DNA of 22,076 bases. It comes from Thermoflexibacter sp. GTDB lineage: Bacteria > Bacteroidota > Bacteroidia > Cytophagales > Thermoflexibacteraceae. The position numbers were made by a program, and so were the translations under genes. The stretch covers positions 1 to 22,076 of the forward strand of contig JALOMS010000004.1 in the NCBI GenBank assembly GCA_025455345.1. Reading direction: 5' to 3'. This document shows positions 8,964 through 16,852 of the stretch, piece by piece. The stretch's first letter is position 1. Each line of letters starts with the position of its first letter. The notes under the pieces were generated by a model. That model saw nothing but the letters and a program-made list of their open reading frames with translations, made no database searches and was not told where the DNA came from.

Positions 8964-8971
8964 CAAAAATA
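8964..8971 (-). promoter_or_regulatory. Candidate Bacteroidota -7 promoter element for the ComF gene
   Basis: The minus strand reads TATTTTTG, an exact match to the Bacteroidota sigma-A -7 consensus TAnnTTTG, 45 bases before the ATG at 8918. I see no TTTG at the expected -33 spacing, and T-rich runs make chance matches common here, so this is only a candidate. Confidence 0.3.
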
Positions 8972-9021
8972 GTTGCTTTGTGGTATTTAGACTGATAATA
9001 GCAAAATCATTCTAAACGAAT

Positions 9022-10002
9022 CTATGATAACTTATTATTGGAATTATCCTTGCGATAATTAATGGGTTTCTTTTTCCAAAAATAATACAAACCGAAGAGA
9101 CTTACCCCAATACTGGCAATTAATAAGATATAATCCTCACCTTTTTGGGCTGGGGGAAGCACATTATCTACTTCAGTAGCTTCAGGCAACATACTAAAAG
9201 CGTCTTTGCTGTTGTTATCCTCTTCTACCATTGGGAATTCCTCTTCTAAAGTAGAAACATCTTCATAAATCTTAGTTTCTGTATCTATGATGCTTTGTGA
9301 TTTTGTTTGTTTTTGTTTTTCAGTTTTTTTAGGTTGGGTAGATTTAGGCATTTCATCATTAAGCGCAACAGCTTGATGTCCTAATATATTCATATTTATC
9401 TTAGCTTCTTTGAGTAAAGATTGGCTCTGGGCTAAGGTAGCAAAGTCTTCTCCCAAATCATCTTTAGTAGCTCCGTCAGTAACTGCCCAAACCGCATACT
9501 GACCTATCTTATTTTGTTCTCCTTTTTTTTCTATAATCTGAGCCAATCTCAATAGCGGCTCATCAGCCAAATCTCCTACATCATACCTAATATAAATATC
9601 GGGAGAGTTTTTATGTAACTGCCCACACATGGCATAGACTCTATCCGTGATTTTCTCTTTGGGTTTCAGCCTATAAAAAAGAGTCTTCGTAACTACCATG
9701 TTTTGAGAACTACTATCTCTGGAAAGTAGCATAGTGCCACATTTAAGCACTACATTTATGACAGAATCAGACATATTCTTCATCTTTATATCAATACACT
9801 CCCCATAGTGTGCGCTTGTCAAATCTGGCTGAATCTTATTTGGATTGTAAGCTCCTCTAATACTTACGGACAATACGCCATATAGCTTAGCATCCAAAAT
9901 AGAAAGTGTATCCTTAGAAAAACGCTGATAAGGTGCTGCCCACGAATAGTGTAGTGAACAGCTTAAGACCATCAAAAAGAATAATTTAAGTAAAGTATTC
10001 AT
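9022..10002 (-). CDS. Exported, C-terminally anchored protein of unknown function
   Basis: I do not recognise a named family. The 326-aa product has a clear signal peptide (about 1-22, ending SWA-A), a globular region (about 25-210), a low-complexity charged linker rich in Lys, Glu, Ser and Thr (about 215-285), one C-terminal membrane helix (about 292-310) and a short basic tail, so it should be a type I membrane protein with its domain in the periplasm. The globular part has an apparent beta-rich segment (CIDIKMKN, VINVVLKCGTMLL) followed by a helix with IGQYAVWAVTDG, a layout seen in other uncharacterised Bacteroidota secreted proteins. The ATG at 10002 is preferred over TTG at 10014 because it gives a compact signal peptide. 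It heads the minus-strand run, 103 bp before ComF. Confidence 0.75.
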   Translation of the reverse strand: MNTLLKLFFLMVLSCSLHYSWAAPYQRFSKDTLSILDAKLYGVLSVSIRGAYNPNKIQPDLTSAHYGECIDIKMKNMSDSVINVVLKCGTMLLSRDSSSQNMVVTKTLFYRLKPKEKITDRVYAMCGQLHKNSPDIYIRYDVGDLADEPLLRLAQIIEKKGEQNKIGQYAVWAVTDGATKDDLGEDFATLAQSQSLLKEAKINMNILGHQAVALNDEMPKSTQPKKTEKQKQTKSQSIIDTETKIYEDVSTLEEEFPMVEEDNNSKDAFSMLPEATEVDNVLPPAQKGEDYILLIASIGVSLFGLYYFWKKKPINYRKDNSNNKLS

Positions 10003-10368
10003 AAGTTTGACCAACAGTTAATCAGCAAAAAACTCAAAGAAAGTAACTTATTTATTAAGATGCAGTAATAATAGAACGTGTAAAATTAGTAAATTATACC
10101 TATATAACAGCACGTATAATGATTTTTTTTATCTAAAATTTAGACTTGGATATTTATTTTTTGGCATCTATTCCCATACCTCTCTTTCTTATTCGTTAAA
10201 AAAACAAAATTTGTTACACTTACACACAAATATTTTTACTACTTTTAAGATAAACATTCAAATACTTTGATAGTTTTTTACAAATACTTTGCGATTATAA
10301 AATATAGTTTCTACCTTTGCAAGCCGTTTTAAAAACGATATTTTAATACATAGTTTAATCAATTAATA
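10003..10368. other. Divergent intergenic region upstream of rplM
   Basis: This 366-bp AT-rich stretch separates the exported-protein gene (-) from rplM (+). Its rplM-proximal end holds the strong promoter listed separately and a short leader with the perfect inverted repeat CGTTTT-A-AAAACG (10325-10337), which could form a hairpin near the 5' end of the ribosomal-protein mRNA. A 13-bp perfect palindrome TCTAAAATTTAGA lies at 10132-10144 and may be coincidental in such AT-rich DNA. I found no conserved open reading frame here, and no clear promoter for the minus-strand gene. Confidence 0.6.
10288..10319 (+). promoter_or_regulatory. Bacteroidota-type promoter of the rplM-rpsI-rpsB operon
   Basis: A -33 element TTTG (10288-10291) and a perfect -7 element TACCTTTG (10312-10319; consensus TAnnTTTG) are separated by 20 bp, the expected spacing for the Bacteroidota housekeeping sigma factor. 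Transcription should begin near 10325, giving a leader of about 45 nt before the rplM ATG. It is the best promoter match in the window. Confidence 0.8.
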
Positions 10369-10815
10369 ATGGACAGTTTAAGTTACAAAACTATCTCAGC
10401 TCACAGAGGTTCTGTGGCTAAAGATTGGGTACTTATTGACGCTCAGTCTGCAGTCTTAGGACGACTTGCGAGTCAAGTTGCCAAGATAATTAGAGGTAAA
10501 CATAAACCATCGTTTACTCCTAATATTGACTGTGGAGATAATGTCATTATCATCAATGCTGACAAGATAAGGCTCACAGGAAAGAAGTGGACAGATAGAG
10601 AAATTATCACCCACTCAGGCTACCCAGGCGGTCAACGTAGAGTTTCTCCTAAAGAAGTGATGGCAAAGCATCCTACACGTTTAGTAGAAGAAGCGATAAG
10701 AATGATGCTCCCTAAAGGTCGTTTAGGAAGAAAATTATTTACTAATTTGTATGTATATGCGGGTAGCGAACATCCCCATATCGCTCAACAACCTAAAGAA
10801 ATCAAGTTATCATAA
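10369..10815 (+). CDS. rplM: 50S ribosomal protein L13 (uL13)
   Basis: The 148-aa large-subunit protein L13, an early-assembly 23S rRNA binder. It shows the conserved WVLIDAQSAVLGRLAS segment near the N-terminus, GDNVIIINADKIRLTGKKW in the middle, HSGYPGG, and the signature MMLPKGRLGRK followed by LYVYAGSEHPH. The N-terminal extension MDSLSYKTISA is typical of Bacteroidota L13. The ATG at 10369 follows an A/T-rich leader without a Shine-Dalgarno site. Its TAA stop shares one base with the rpsI start (TAATG), so L13 and S9 are translationally coupled, as usual for this pair. Confidence 0.98.
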   Translation: MDSLSYKTISAHRGSVAKDWVLIDAQSAVLGRLASQVAKIIRGKHKPSFTPNIDCGDNVIIINADKIRLTGKKWTDREIITHSGYPGGQRRVSPKEVMAKHPTRLVEEAIRMMLPKGRLGRKLFTNLYVYAGSEHPHIAQQPKEIKLS

Positions 10816-11201
10816 TGGACGCAATCAATACAATCGGAAGAAGAAAGACTTCAGTTGCTCGTATCTATATGTCAGCAGGCAACGGTAATATTACTGTAAA
10901 CAAGAGAGATATTGCTGATTATTTTCCTTCAGAAATCCTCCGTATCATCGTAAACCAACCTTTTGCTGTTACCAAGCAGTTTGGGGCGTATGATGTCAAT
11001 GTGAATGTACAAGGCGGTGGGTTCAAAGGACAAGCAGAAGCAGTACGTTTAGCAATTGCACGCGCATTGTGCGAAGTAAACCCAGAGTTTAAGTCTGCAC
11101 TCAGAGGCGAAGGATTCTTAACCAGAGACCCTCGCATGGTAGAACGCAAGAAATATGGAAGACGCAAAGCGCGCAGAAGATTCCAATTCAGCAAGCGTTA
11201 A
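10815..11201 (+). CDS. rpsI: 30S ribosomal protein S9 (uS9)
   Basis: The 128-aa small-subunit protein S9, whose basic C-terminal tail reaches the P-site tRNA. It has the family pattern: GRRKTSVARIYMSAGNG at the N-terminus, the NVNVQGGGFKGQAEAVRLAIARAL core, LTRDPRMVERKKYGRRKARR, and the near-invariant C-terminal tail ending FSKR. The start ATG overlaps the last base of the rplM stop. It is followed after 48 bp by rpsB. Confidence 0.98.
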   Translation: MDAINTIGRRKTSVARIYMSAGNGNITVNKRDIADYFPSEILRIIVNQPFAVTKQFGAYDVNVNVQGGGFKGQAEAVRLAIARALCEVNPEFKSALRGEGFLTRDPRMVERKKYGRRKARRRFQFSKR

Positions 11202-11249
11202 TCTCTATCTTTTTATCTATTTACAGTAAGATTTTATCTAAAGGAATTT

Positions 11250-12038
11250 ATGTCTAATTTAGAATATAAAGATTTGTTAGATGCAGGTGTACACTTTGGA
11301 CACCTCACTCAAAAATGGAATCCAAAAATGGCTCCTTATATCTTCATGGAGCGCAATGGAATTCATATTATTGACCTCAACAAAACCTTAGTTTGTTTGG
11401 AGGCAGCCGCAGACGCAGTAAAGAAAATCGTTCGCTCAGGCAGAAAAATCATGTTTGTTGCTACAAAAAAGCAAGCAAAAGAGATTGTCGCTTCTGAAGC
11501 AGGACGTTTGAAGATGCCTTTTGTAACGGAGAGATGGCTTGGTGGTATGCTTACAAACTTTACTACCATTAGAAAATCACTCAAAAAATTAGCAAGTATT
11601 GATAAGATGATGAAAGATGATACTTATCAAAATCTGGCTAAAAGAGAAAGATTGATGTTAGCGCGTGAGAGGGAGAAACTTCATAGATTACTTGGCGGTG
11701 TAGCAGAACAAACTCGCCTACCTGCTGCTCTTTTTGTAGTGGATATAAAACGCGAACATATCGCCGTTAAAGAAGCTCAACGTTTAAATATTCCAGTTTT
11801 TGGGATTGTAGATACTAACTCTGACCCAGATTTGGTAGATTTCCCTATCCCTGGCAATGACGACGCTTTCAAATCCGTAGCATTAATCACTTCTTATATT
11901 GGCAAAGCCATAGAAGAAGGACTGCTCGAAAGAAGAAAAGAAAGAGAAGAGTCAAAGCTAAAAGATGAAGAAAATCAAAAACGTGAAGTAGATGACGATT
12001 TTGTAGATGTAGTAGAGGCTGAAACAGAAGAAGCCTAA
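11250..12038 (+). CDS. rpsB: 30S ribosomal protein S2 (uS2)
   Basis: The 262-aa small-subunit protein S2. Diagnostic segments: DAGVHFGHLTQKWNPKMAPYIF, NGIHIIDLNKT, the FVATKKQAK strand, ERWLGGMLTNF, and PVFGIVDTNSDPDLVDFPIPGNDDA. The C-terminus is a charged, acid-rich tail (after residue ~225), as is common in Bacteroidota S2. The gene lies 48 bp after rpsI in the same operon. It is directly followed by a strong intrinsic terminator; the elongation-factor Ts gene (tsf) that usually comes next to rpsB is not here. Confidence 0.98.
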   Translation: MSNLEYKDLLDAGVHFGHLTQKWNPKMAPYIFMERNGIHIIDLNKTLVCLEAAADAVKKIVRSGRKIMFVATKKQAKEIVASEAGRLKMPFVTERWLGGMLTNFTTIRKSLKKLASIDKMMKDDTYQNLAKRERLMLAREREKLHRLLGGVAEQTRLPAALFVVDIKREHIAVKEAQRLNIPVFGIVDTNSDPDLVDFPIPGNDDAFKSVALITSYIGKAIEEGLLERRKEREESKLKDEENQKREVDDDFVDVVEAETEEA

Positions 12039-12063
12039 AAAAATCTATTAATTATATCAGAAT

Positions 12064-12105
12064 AAAAGGCAAGCAGTAATCTAATAACTGCTTGCCTTTT
12101 TATTT
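12064..12105 (+). terminator. Intrinsic terminator of the rplM-rpsI-rpsB operon
   Basis: A perfect 14-bp stem, AAAAGGCAAGCAGT (12064-12077) with ACTGCTTGCCTTTT (12087-12100), encloses a 9-nt loop and runs into a T-rich tract. It begins 26 bases after the rpsB stop. The symmetrical A and T flanks mean it could also work on the other strand, but no minus-strand gene needs it. Confidence 0.93.
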
Positions 12106-12279
12106 TAACACTGATTTACCTATGACTATACGGGTTAAGGAATAAATTGTATCCTTGATTTATATTAAATTTAAAAAGCAAAACTGCTTTTTTTTTGTTT
12201 GTCATAAATAATACAGAAATTTGGCAAAATTAGATATATAAATATCATTTACTTTTAATCCCTAATTTTACGCTCTATC

Positions 12280-14478
12280 ATGAGGTTGCGTTACATAAGT
12301 CTGATTACTTTGCTTTTAATTTCCTCACAGTTGTTTTCTCAAGAATCTAAAAATGAGGCTTTTATAAAAGGAGAAAACTTCTTGAAGGAAAAGAAATATG
12401 CCAATGCCTTAACTAAATTTGAGGAAGTATTGGTAGAAGACAAATCTAATATTGAGGCAATTTTTAATGCGGCTATATGTTACTTGAACTTAGATGTTTA
12501 TGAAACCGCCTACGAATATTTCAAACTGATTGACCTTAACAAAACAGACAGGCTCAAAGATTTTGAATATTGGTATGCTAAATCTGCCTATTATCACAAT
12601 CAAATAGACGAAGCAAGCGAGTATATCAATCGATACTTGAAAGGGTTGGGCATAAAAAAATATCAAAAAGAAGCAAGCGAGTTATTAAAAGTGTGTCAGT
12701 TGCTGGTATCTGCCAAAGATAGCTTGACTATGAACTATGTCATCGAGCCATTTAGCGAACAGATAAATACAAGTGCTATTGAGTTAGGCTTGATAGTTAA
12801 TAAAGAAACCAGAAAACTATATTTTAATCGCCAAACCAAAGATTTTAATCTCAAAAAAGAACGCGAAAACATTTCTGCCCTTGCTCAAGTCCAATTACTT
12901 TATGCAGAAATGGGCAAAAATGATACTTGGGAAATGCCAATGCTACAAACAGTAGTCATGGACAAATCTAATCAAAAAAATTTGTTCCCTACCCAAGCAC
13001 CTATGCCTATTGCTACAGATTTTCTCATTTGCCAAATTATAGAAGAAAACAAAAGAATCTTAGTCTGCCAAAATAATGACTTGAAAATGATGGACTGGAC
13101 AGGAAATGAGTGGAAAATCGTCAATAATATGGAAAGCCTGAACACCAATAAGGCTGAAAAAAGTGGTTTTATTTTTGACTATGGCAACAAAATGATTCTT
13201 TCGGCAGAGTCTAACAGAGGAGATTTGGACTTGTTTTTAGCAAGCGTGCGGAGGGACGGTACTTGGAGCATAGACAAGAATATCAGCGAACTCAATACGA
13301 CCACAGACGATGTAACTCCTTTTATTTCCAATGATGGGAAGACCTTGTATTTCAGTTCCAAAGGTCATAATTCTATTGGCGGATATGATGTATTCAAATC
13401 AGAATATGACTCCACTACCCAGACATGGCAAAAGCCCATTAATGTAGGTATCCCCATCAATTCCGTTGGGAATGATTGGTATTTCTCTATGTATGGAGAG
13501 TTAGGGTTTTTCTGTTCTGACCGCATAGGTGGCATGGGCAGAGAGGATTTATACAGAGTTTATGCCTTTGACAAAATCCGTATGAGCGGAAAAGTTTATA
13601 ATCGTTCTTCTAACCAAATCCAACCCAATTGCTTACTCAAATTTGTCATAGATGGCAAAATCATAGAAACTATCTCCGAAGCCAATGGAAGCTACAAAGT
13701 CGACCTACCTTTCCATAAAGCATTGGAAGTCAAAGTCTATCGCGGGGAACGTATCATGTACGAAGAAAATCTTAAACTTAATGTAAATCCTCGAAGACCT
13801 CGTTATATGAATAGAAACTATTACATAGATGACACATTTATAACCAATAAAGAGGAGAATATTCTTAGCTATATTTCTGGGAATGTAAAAGATAAAAAAA
13901 CGCAAAAAAACCTTTCCAGCGTAGTCAAACTCATAGATACGAATACAAACAACACGGTTAAAACAACTACAACTGATGCCAATGGGAATTTTAATTTTTT
14001 TATCAATGAGAAAAATCGCGAATATATCGTAGAAGCTAATGCTAAAGGATACATATACAATTGGTTAGATGTTGGCACGGTAAATAATGAAAATAGTAAA
14101 AAAATAGATATTTTACTCTCTGCCATCGAGCCTAATGCCAGATTTACCCTTCGCAATATTACTTTTGAAACCAATTCAGATGTTTTACAACTATCTTCTT
14201 TGACTGAACTTGATAAAGTATATGACTTTATGATGGAAAATAGCCATATCAAAGTCGAAATCTCTGGACATACAGACAATATTGGAGATGAGACACTGAA
14301 TAAAAATCTTTCAGAGCGTAGAGCCTCTTCTGTGGTAAGATATTTGGTAGGCAAAGGCATAGACCGCAATCGAGTAGTCGCCAAAGGTTACGGTTCTACG
14401 CGTCCAGTAGCCTCCAATGAGTACGAAAAAGGGGGGCGCGAGCTGAATAGAAGGATAGAAGTAATGATAATTGGTTAA
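12280..14478 (+). CDS. OmpA-family protein with TPR, beta-propeller and carboxypeptidase-regulatory-like domains (PorE-like)
   Basis: A 732-aa exported protein. Order of parts: signal peptide (1-20, ending LFS-QES); TPR-like helices (about 24-140); PD40/WD40-like beta-propeller (about 165-430), with blades such as ISNDGKTLYFSSKG..GGYDVF and GELGFFCSDRIGGMG; two carboxypeptidase-regulatory-like beta-sandwich segments (about 434-505 and 520-615); and an OmpA C-terminal peptidoglycan-binding domain (about 622-732) with SGHTDNIGD, NLSERRASSV and GRELNRRIEV. This is the domain order described for PorE of the Porphyromonas type IX secretion machinery, which anchors it to peptidoglycan, but Bacteroidota encode several proteins with this build, so a cell-envelope anchoring role is safer than a firm PorE name. 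It follows the rpsB terminator by about 175 bp and so needs its own promoter; I found no perfect consensus there. Confidence 0.88.
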   Translation: MRLRYISLITLLLISSQLFSQESKNEAFIKGENFLKEKKYANALTKFEEVLVEDKSNIEAIFNAAICYLNLDVYETAYEYFKLIDLNKTDRLKDFEYWYAKSAYYHNQIDEASEYINRYLKGLGIKKYQKEASELLKVCQLLVSAKDSLTMNYVIEPFSEQINTSAIELGLIVNKETRKLYFNRQTKDFNLKKERENISALAQVQLLYAEMGKNDTWEMPMLQTVVMDKSNQKNLFPTQAPMPIATDFLICQIIEENKRILVCQNNDLKMMDWTGNEWKIVNNMESLNTNKAEKSGFIFDYGNKMILSAESNRGDLDLFLASVRRDGTWSIDKNISELNTTTDDVTPFISNDGKTLYFSSKGHNSIGGYDVFKSEYDSTTQTWQKPINVGIPINSVGNDWYFSMYGELGFFCSDRIGGMGREDLYRVYAFDKIRMSGKVYNRSSNQIQPNCLLKFVIDGKIIETISEANGSYKVDLPFHKALEVKVYRGERIMYEENLKLNVNPRRPRYMNRNYYIDDTFITNKEENILSYISGNVKDKKTQKNLSSVVKLIDTNTNNTVKTTTTDANGNFNFFINEKNREYIVEANAKGYIYNWLDVGTVNNENSKKIDILLSAIEPNARFTLRNITFETNSDVLQLSSLTELDKVYDFMMENSHIKVEISGHTDNIGDETLNKNLSERRASSVVRYLVGKGIDRNRVVAKGYGSTRPVASNEYEKGGRELNRRIEVMIIG

Positions 14479-14483
14479 AGTTC

Positions 14484-14515
14484 TTTGAAATATCCGAAAT
14501 AATTAGAAATATTTG
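14484..14515 (+). promoter_or_regulatory. Candidate promoter of the cheR-cheB-GAF cassette
   Basis: TTTG (14484-14487) and AATATTTG (14508-14515; consensus TAnnTTTG, first base differs) are spaced by 20 bp, the same spacing as the strong rplM promoter. It lies just after the OmpA-family stop and about 97 bp before the cheR start. One mismatch in an AT-rich stretch makes it a candidate only. Confidence 0.35.
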
Positions 14516-14611
14516 TTAGAAAAACTATACCAAAAAATTTATTTAGTAAATTTAATGATTATCTTGCAATTAAAAACATGTTTTGTGGAAACTCCAAATG
14601 TGGAATAAATA

Positions 14612-15451
14612 ATGATAGATGATAATACGCCCGATATAGAAATTACGGAACTAAGAAAACTTACACAAGTCATAAAAGATAAATATGATTATGACTTCAA
14701 AGACTATGCGATGTCTTCTTTTAAAAGAAGAATTAAAAGGGTTTTGGATTTGTACAAATTCAAAAACGTAGAAAAATTAGTCAGCGTATTAGAAAATAAC
14801 CCTGATTTTTTTGAAGAATTTGTATCTGAAATTACTGTCAATGTAACAGAAATGTTCAGAGACCCTACTTTTTGGAAAGTCCTCAAGGAACAAATCATTC
14901 CAAATATATTGCTGAATCACAACAAGATAACTATCTGGCATGCTGGGTGTTCTTCTGGAGAAGAGGTTGTTACGATGTGTATGACATTGGACGAGATGGG
15001 AGCCTTGGACAAAGCAAAAATCATAGCCACAGACATAGATACTGCCATCATCAACAAGGCAAGAAATGGCACCTATTCTATGAAAAATATGGAAGTAAAT
15101 AGTAAAAACTACGCAAGATATCAAGGAACACGTAGCTTAGAATATTATTATAAAGAAGTCAATGGAGAAGCTGTTATTCATAAATCTTTGTTAGAAAATG
15201 TATCTTACCGCAAACATGATTTAGTACAAGGGGTAGTTTTTTCTAAGTTTGATTTGATACTTTGTCGCAATGTAATGATTTATTTTAATCAATCTTTGCA
15301 AAATGCCGTTCTGAACAAATTGCATGAGAGTTTGTTCAAGTATGGATATTTGGCAATAGGCTCGAAAGAATCCCTGATTTGGTGTGAAATAGCCAATAAA
15401 TTTATCATAGTCAATAACGAAGAAAAAGTTTATAAAAAAGTAAAAGATTAG
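14612..15451 (+). CDS. cheR: CheR-type protein-glutamate O-methyltransferase
   Basis: A 279-aa SAM-dependent methyltransferase of the CheR family, which methylates glutamates on chemoreceptors or related sensors. The N-terminal helical domain (about 10-72) has the basic FKRRIKRVLDLY stretch. The catalytic domain shows TVNVTEMFRDP (75-85; consensus T.N.T.FFRDP), the SAM-binding WHAGCSSGEE (109-118), the IIATDID acidic loop (137-143) and LILCRNVMIYF (215-225). Length is normal for a stand-alone CheR. It is followed after 19 bp by a CheB gene. No chemoreceptor, CheA or CheW is within view, so its substrate may be a membrane sensor encoded elsewhere. Confidence 0.92.
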   Translation: MIDDNTPDIEITELRKLTQVIKDKYDYDFKDYAMSSFKRRIKRVLDLYKFKNVEKLVSVLENNPDFFEEFVSEITVNVTEMFRDPTFWKVLKEQIIPNILLNHNKITIWHAGCSSGEEVVTMCMTLDEMGALDKAKIIATDIDTAIINKARNGTYSMKNMEVNSKNYARYQGTRSLEYYYKEVNGEAVIHKSLLENVSYRKHDLVQGVVFSKFDLILCRNVMIYFNQSLQNAVLNKLHESLFKYGYLAIGSKESLIWCEIANKFIIVNNEEKVYKKVKD

Positions 15452-15470
15452 TAAACTGCACTCATTACCA

Positions 15471-16067
15471 ATGAGATACAACCTAAGTAATAAATATAAA
15501 GCAATTGTAATAGGAGGTTCTGCGGGCAGTTTTCAGGGCATCACCCAAATCTTAGCAAGTATCCCTAAGGACTTTCCTCTTCCTATGTTTTTGTGCTTAC
15601 ATCGTCTGAAGCATGTAAGGCATGGTTTTGTAGAGGCATTATCTATCAAAAGCAATAAGGTAATAGCAGAACCGTTTGACAAAGAGAATATCAAAAAAGG
15701 TGGCGTGTATCTTGCCCCTGCGAACTACCACATGTGTTTGGAATTAGGTAACACATTGGCATTATCTACCGAAGAACTTGTCAATAACTCACGTCCAGCA
15801 ATAGACCTTACTTTTGAGAGTGCTTCTTACGTATTTAGAGATAAACTTATAGGGATATTACTCTCTGGAGCCAATAGAGACGGAGCATACGGAATGATGA
15901 AAATAAAACAAAGAGACGGTTTAACGATTGTTCAAGACCCCAATGAAAGTATGATTAATGCTATGCCTAATGCGGCATTAGCGGTAACGAAGATTGACCA
16001 TGTACTTACTGTCAATCAAATAGTTGATTTTCTGATTGAATTAGATAAATTGTATAAAATATCATGA
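15471..16067 (+). CDS. cheB: CheB-type methylesterase domain, stand-alone (no receiver domain)
   Basis: A 198-aa protein equal to the catalytic domain of CheB alone; the N-terminal response-regulator receiver of classical CheB is missing, so phosphorylation control as in E. coli is not expected. The catalytic triad can be seen: Ser17 in GGSAGS, His44 in LCLHRL, and Asp137 in SGANRDGAYG. Typical flanking pieces are GGVYLAPANYHM and QDPNESMINAMPNAAL. It should remove methyl esters (and perhaps amides) from the glutamates that CheR modifies. The gene lies 19 bp after cheR and its TGA stop overlaps the next start (ATGA), indicating a translationally coupled operon. Confidence 0.92.
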   Translation: MRYNLSNKYKAIVIGGSAGSFQGITQILASIPKDFPLPMFLCLHRLKHVRHGFVEALSIKSNKVIAEPFDKENIKKGGVYLAPANYHMCLELGNTLALSTEELVNNSRPAIDLTFESASYVFRDKLIGILLSGANRDGAYGMMKIKQRDGLTIVQDPNESMINAMPNAALAVTKIDHVLTVNQIVDFLIELDKLYKIS

Positions 16068-16852
16068 AATCTTTAATCAGACCCATAAGTATTATTGCAA
16101 TTGTGCTATTTATTATTGGGATTTTTTTAATCCTATATTATATATTTTTCTCTTTCCCTGACGACATCAAGACCTCTCTGTCTGTCCAAAATGCGACGGA
16201 CATAGAAAAAGTCAAAGGCATATCCTTAAATCTTCTTTGGATAGTAGGTTCGCAACTTGCCCTTGCCCTGCTTATTTTTATTTTGCTCTCCGTAGAAAAA
16301 AGAAAAACAACAGGAGATAACATCATTTATGTTGAAAAATATATACAAAAACAAGATAAAAGTACAGAAGTAGCTAACAAACAGGAAGATAACTACCGTG
16401 AAAGAATAAACTCTTTGACCTTACATATCCAACAACTAAATCGCCCCCTGAAAGAAAAATTCAAGTATGCTTTAGAAGGACTTTGTAAAGAGTTAGAGGC
16501 ATCCATAGGAGCCGCCTTTATGACGATTAGGATTGAAGACAAGAAATATATTGAATTTATTGCAGGATATGCCTACCAAGTGCCTGATAGTCAGCTATTG
16601 CGATTTGAGTTTGGCGAAGGCATCTCTGGGCAAGTAGCAAAAAGTGGCAAGGCTATTAATATCAGTGCAGTACCCCAAGGATACGTTACGGTATTATCTG
16701 GTTTGGGAAAAGCAACACCTAATAATATGATGGTGATTCCAGTAAAATCAGGGGAAAATGTATTGGGTATTTTAGAAATAGCATCTTTCAAACACTTTGG
16801 AGAAGCAGAAATGAGCTTTGCCAATGAAATCGCCAATGCGATTGTTGCCTAA
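16064..16852 (+). CDS. Membrane-anchored GAF domain protein
   Basis: A 262-aa protein with two membrane helices (about 8-30 and 55-77) bordering a short extracytoplasmic loop of about 25 residues, a charged linker that may form a helix (about 78-128), and a C-terminal GAF domain (about 130-262) with AAFMTIRIED, FGEGISGQVAKSGKAINIS and NNMMVIPVKSGENVLGILEIASF. GAF domains bind small ligands or act as dimeric relay modules. The protein stops right after the GAF domain: there is no histidine kinase, HAMP or receptor signalling domain. Start ATG overlaps the cheB stop by 4 bp. It may be an adaptor or sensor acting with CheR/CheB. Its stop codon directly abuts the stop of the opposing epimerase gene. 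GAF call is fairly sure, role is inference. Confidence 0.82.
   Translation: MKSLIRPISIIAIVLFIIGIFLILYYIFFSFPDDIKTSLSVQNATDIEKVKGISLNLLWIVGSQLALALLIFILLSVEKRKTTGDNIIYVEKYIQKQDKSTEVANKQEDNYRERINSLTLHIQQLNRPLKEKFKYALEGLCKELEASIGAAFMTIRIEDKKYIEFIAGYAYQVPDSQLLRFEFGEGISGQVAKSGKAINISAVPQGYVTVLSGLGKATPNNMMVIPVKSGENVLGILEIASFKHFGEAEMSFANEIANAIVA

Noticed and set aside
10132..10144. 13-bp palindrome TCTAAAATTTAGA in the rplM upstream region, considered as an operator.
   Set aside because: It is AT-rich, single-copy in the window, and over 140 bp from the mapped-looking promoter, so there is no support for regulation.
12608..12683. 13-bp direct repeat GAAGCAAGCGAGT, about 60 bp apart in the OmpA-family gene.
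   Set aside because: Both copies encode E-A-S-E in TPR-like helices in the same gene; this reflects similar helical repeats or codon coincidence, not a mobile or CRISPR-type repeat.
13869..14384. 171-aa reading frame antisense to the OmpA-family gene.
   Set aside because: It lies wholly inside a well-supported gene with clear domains, and its translation shows no recognisable motif; it is a shadow frame.
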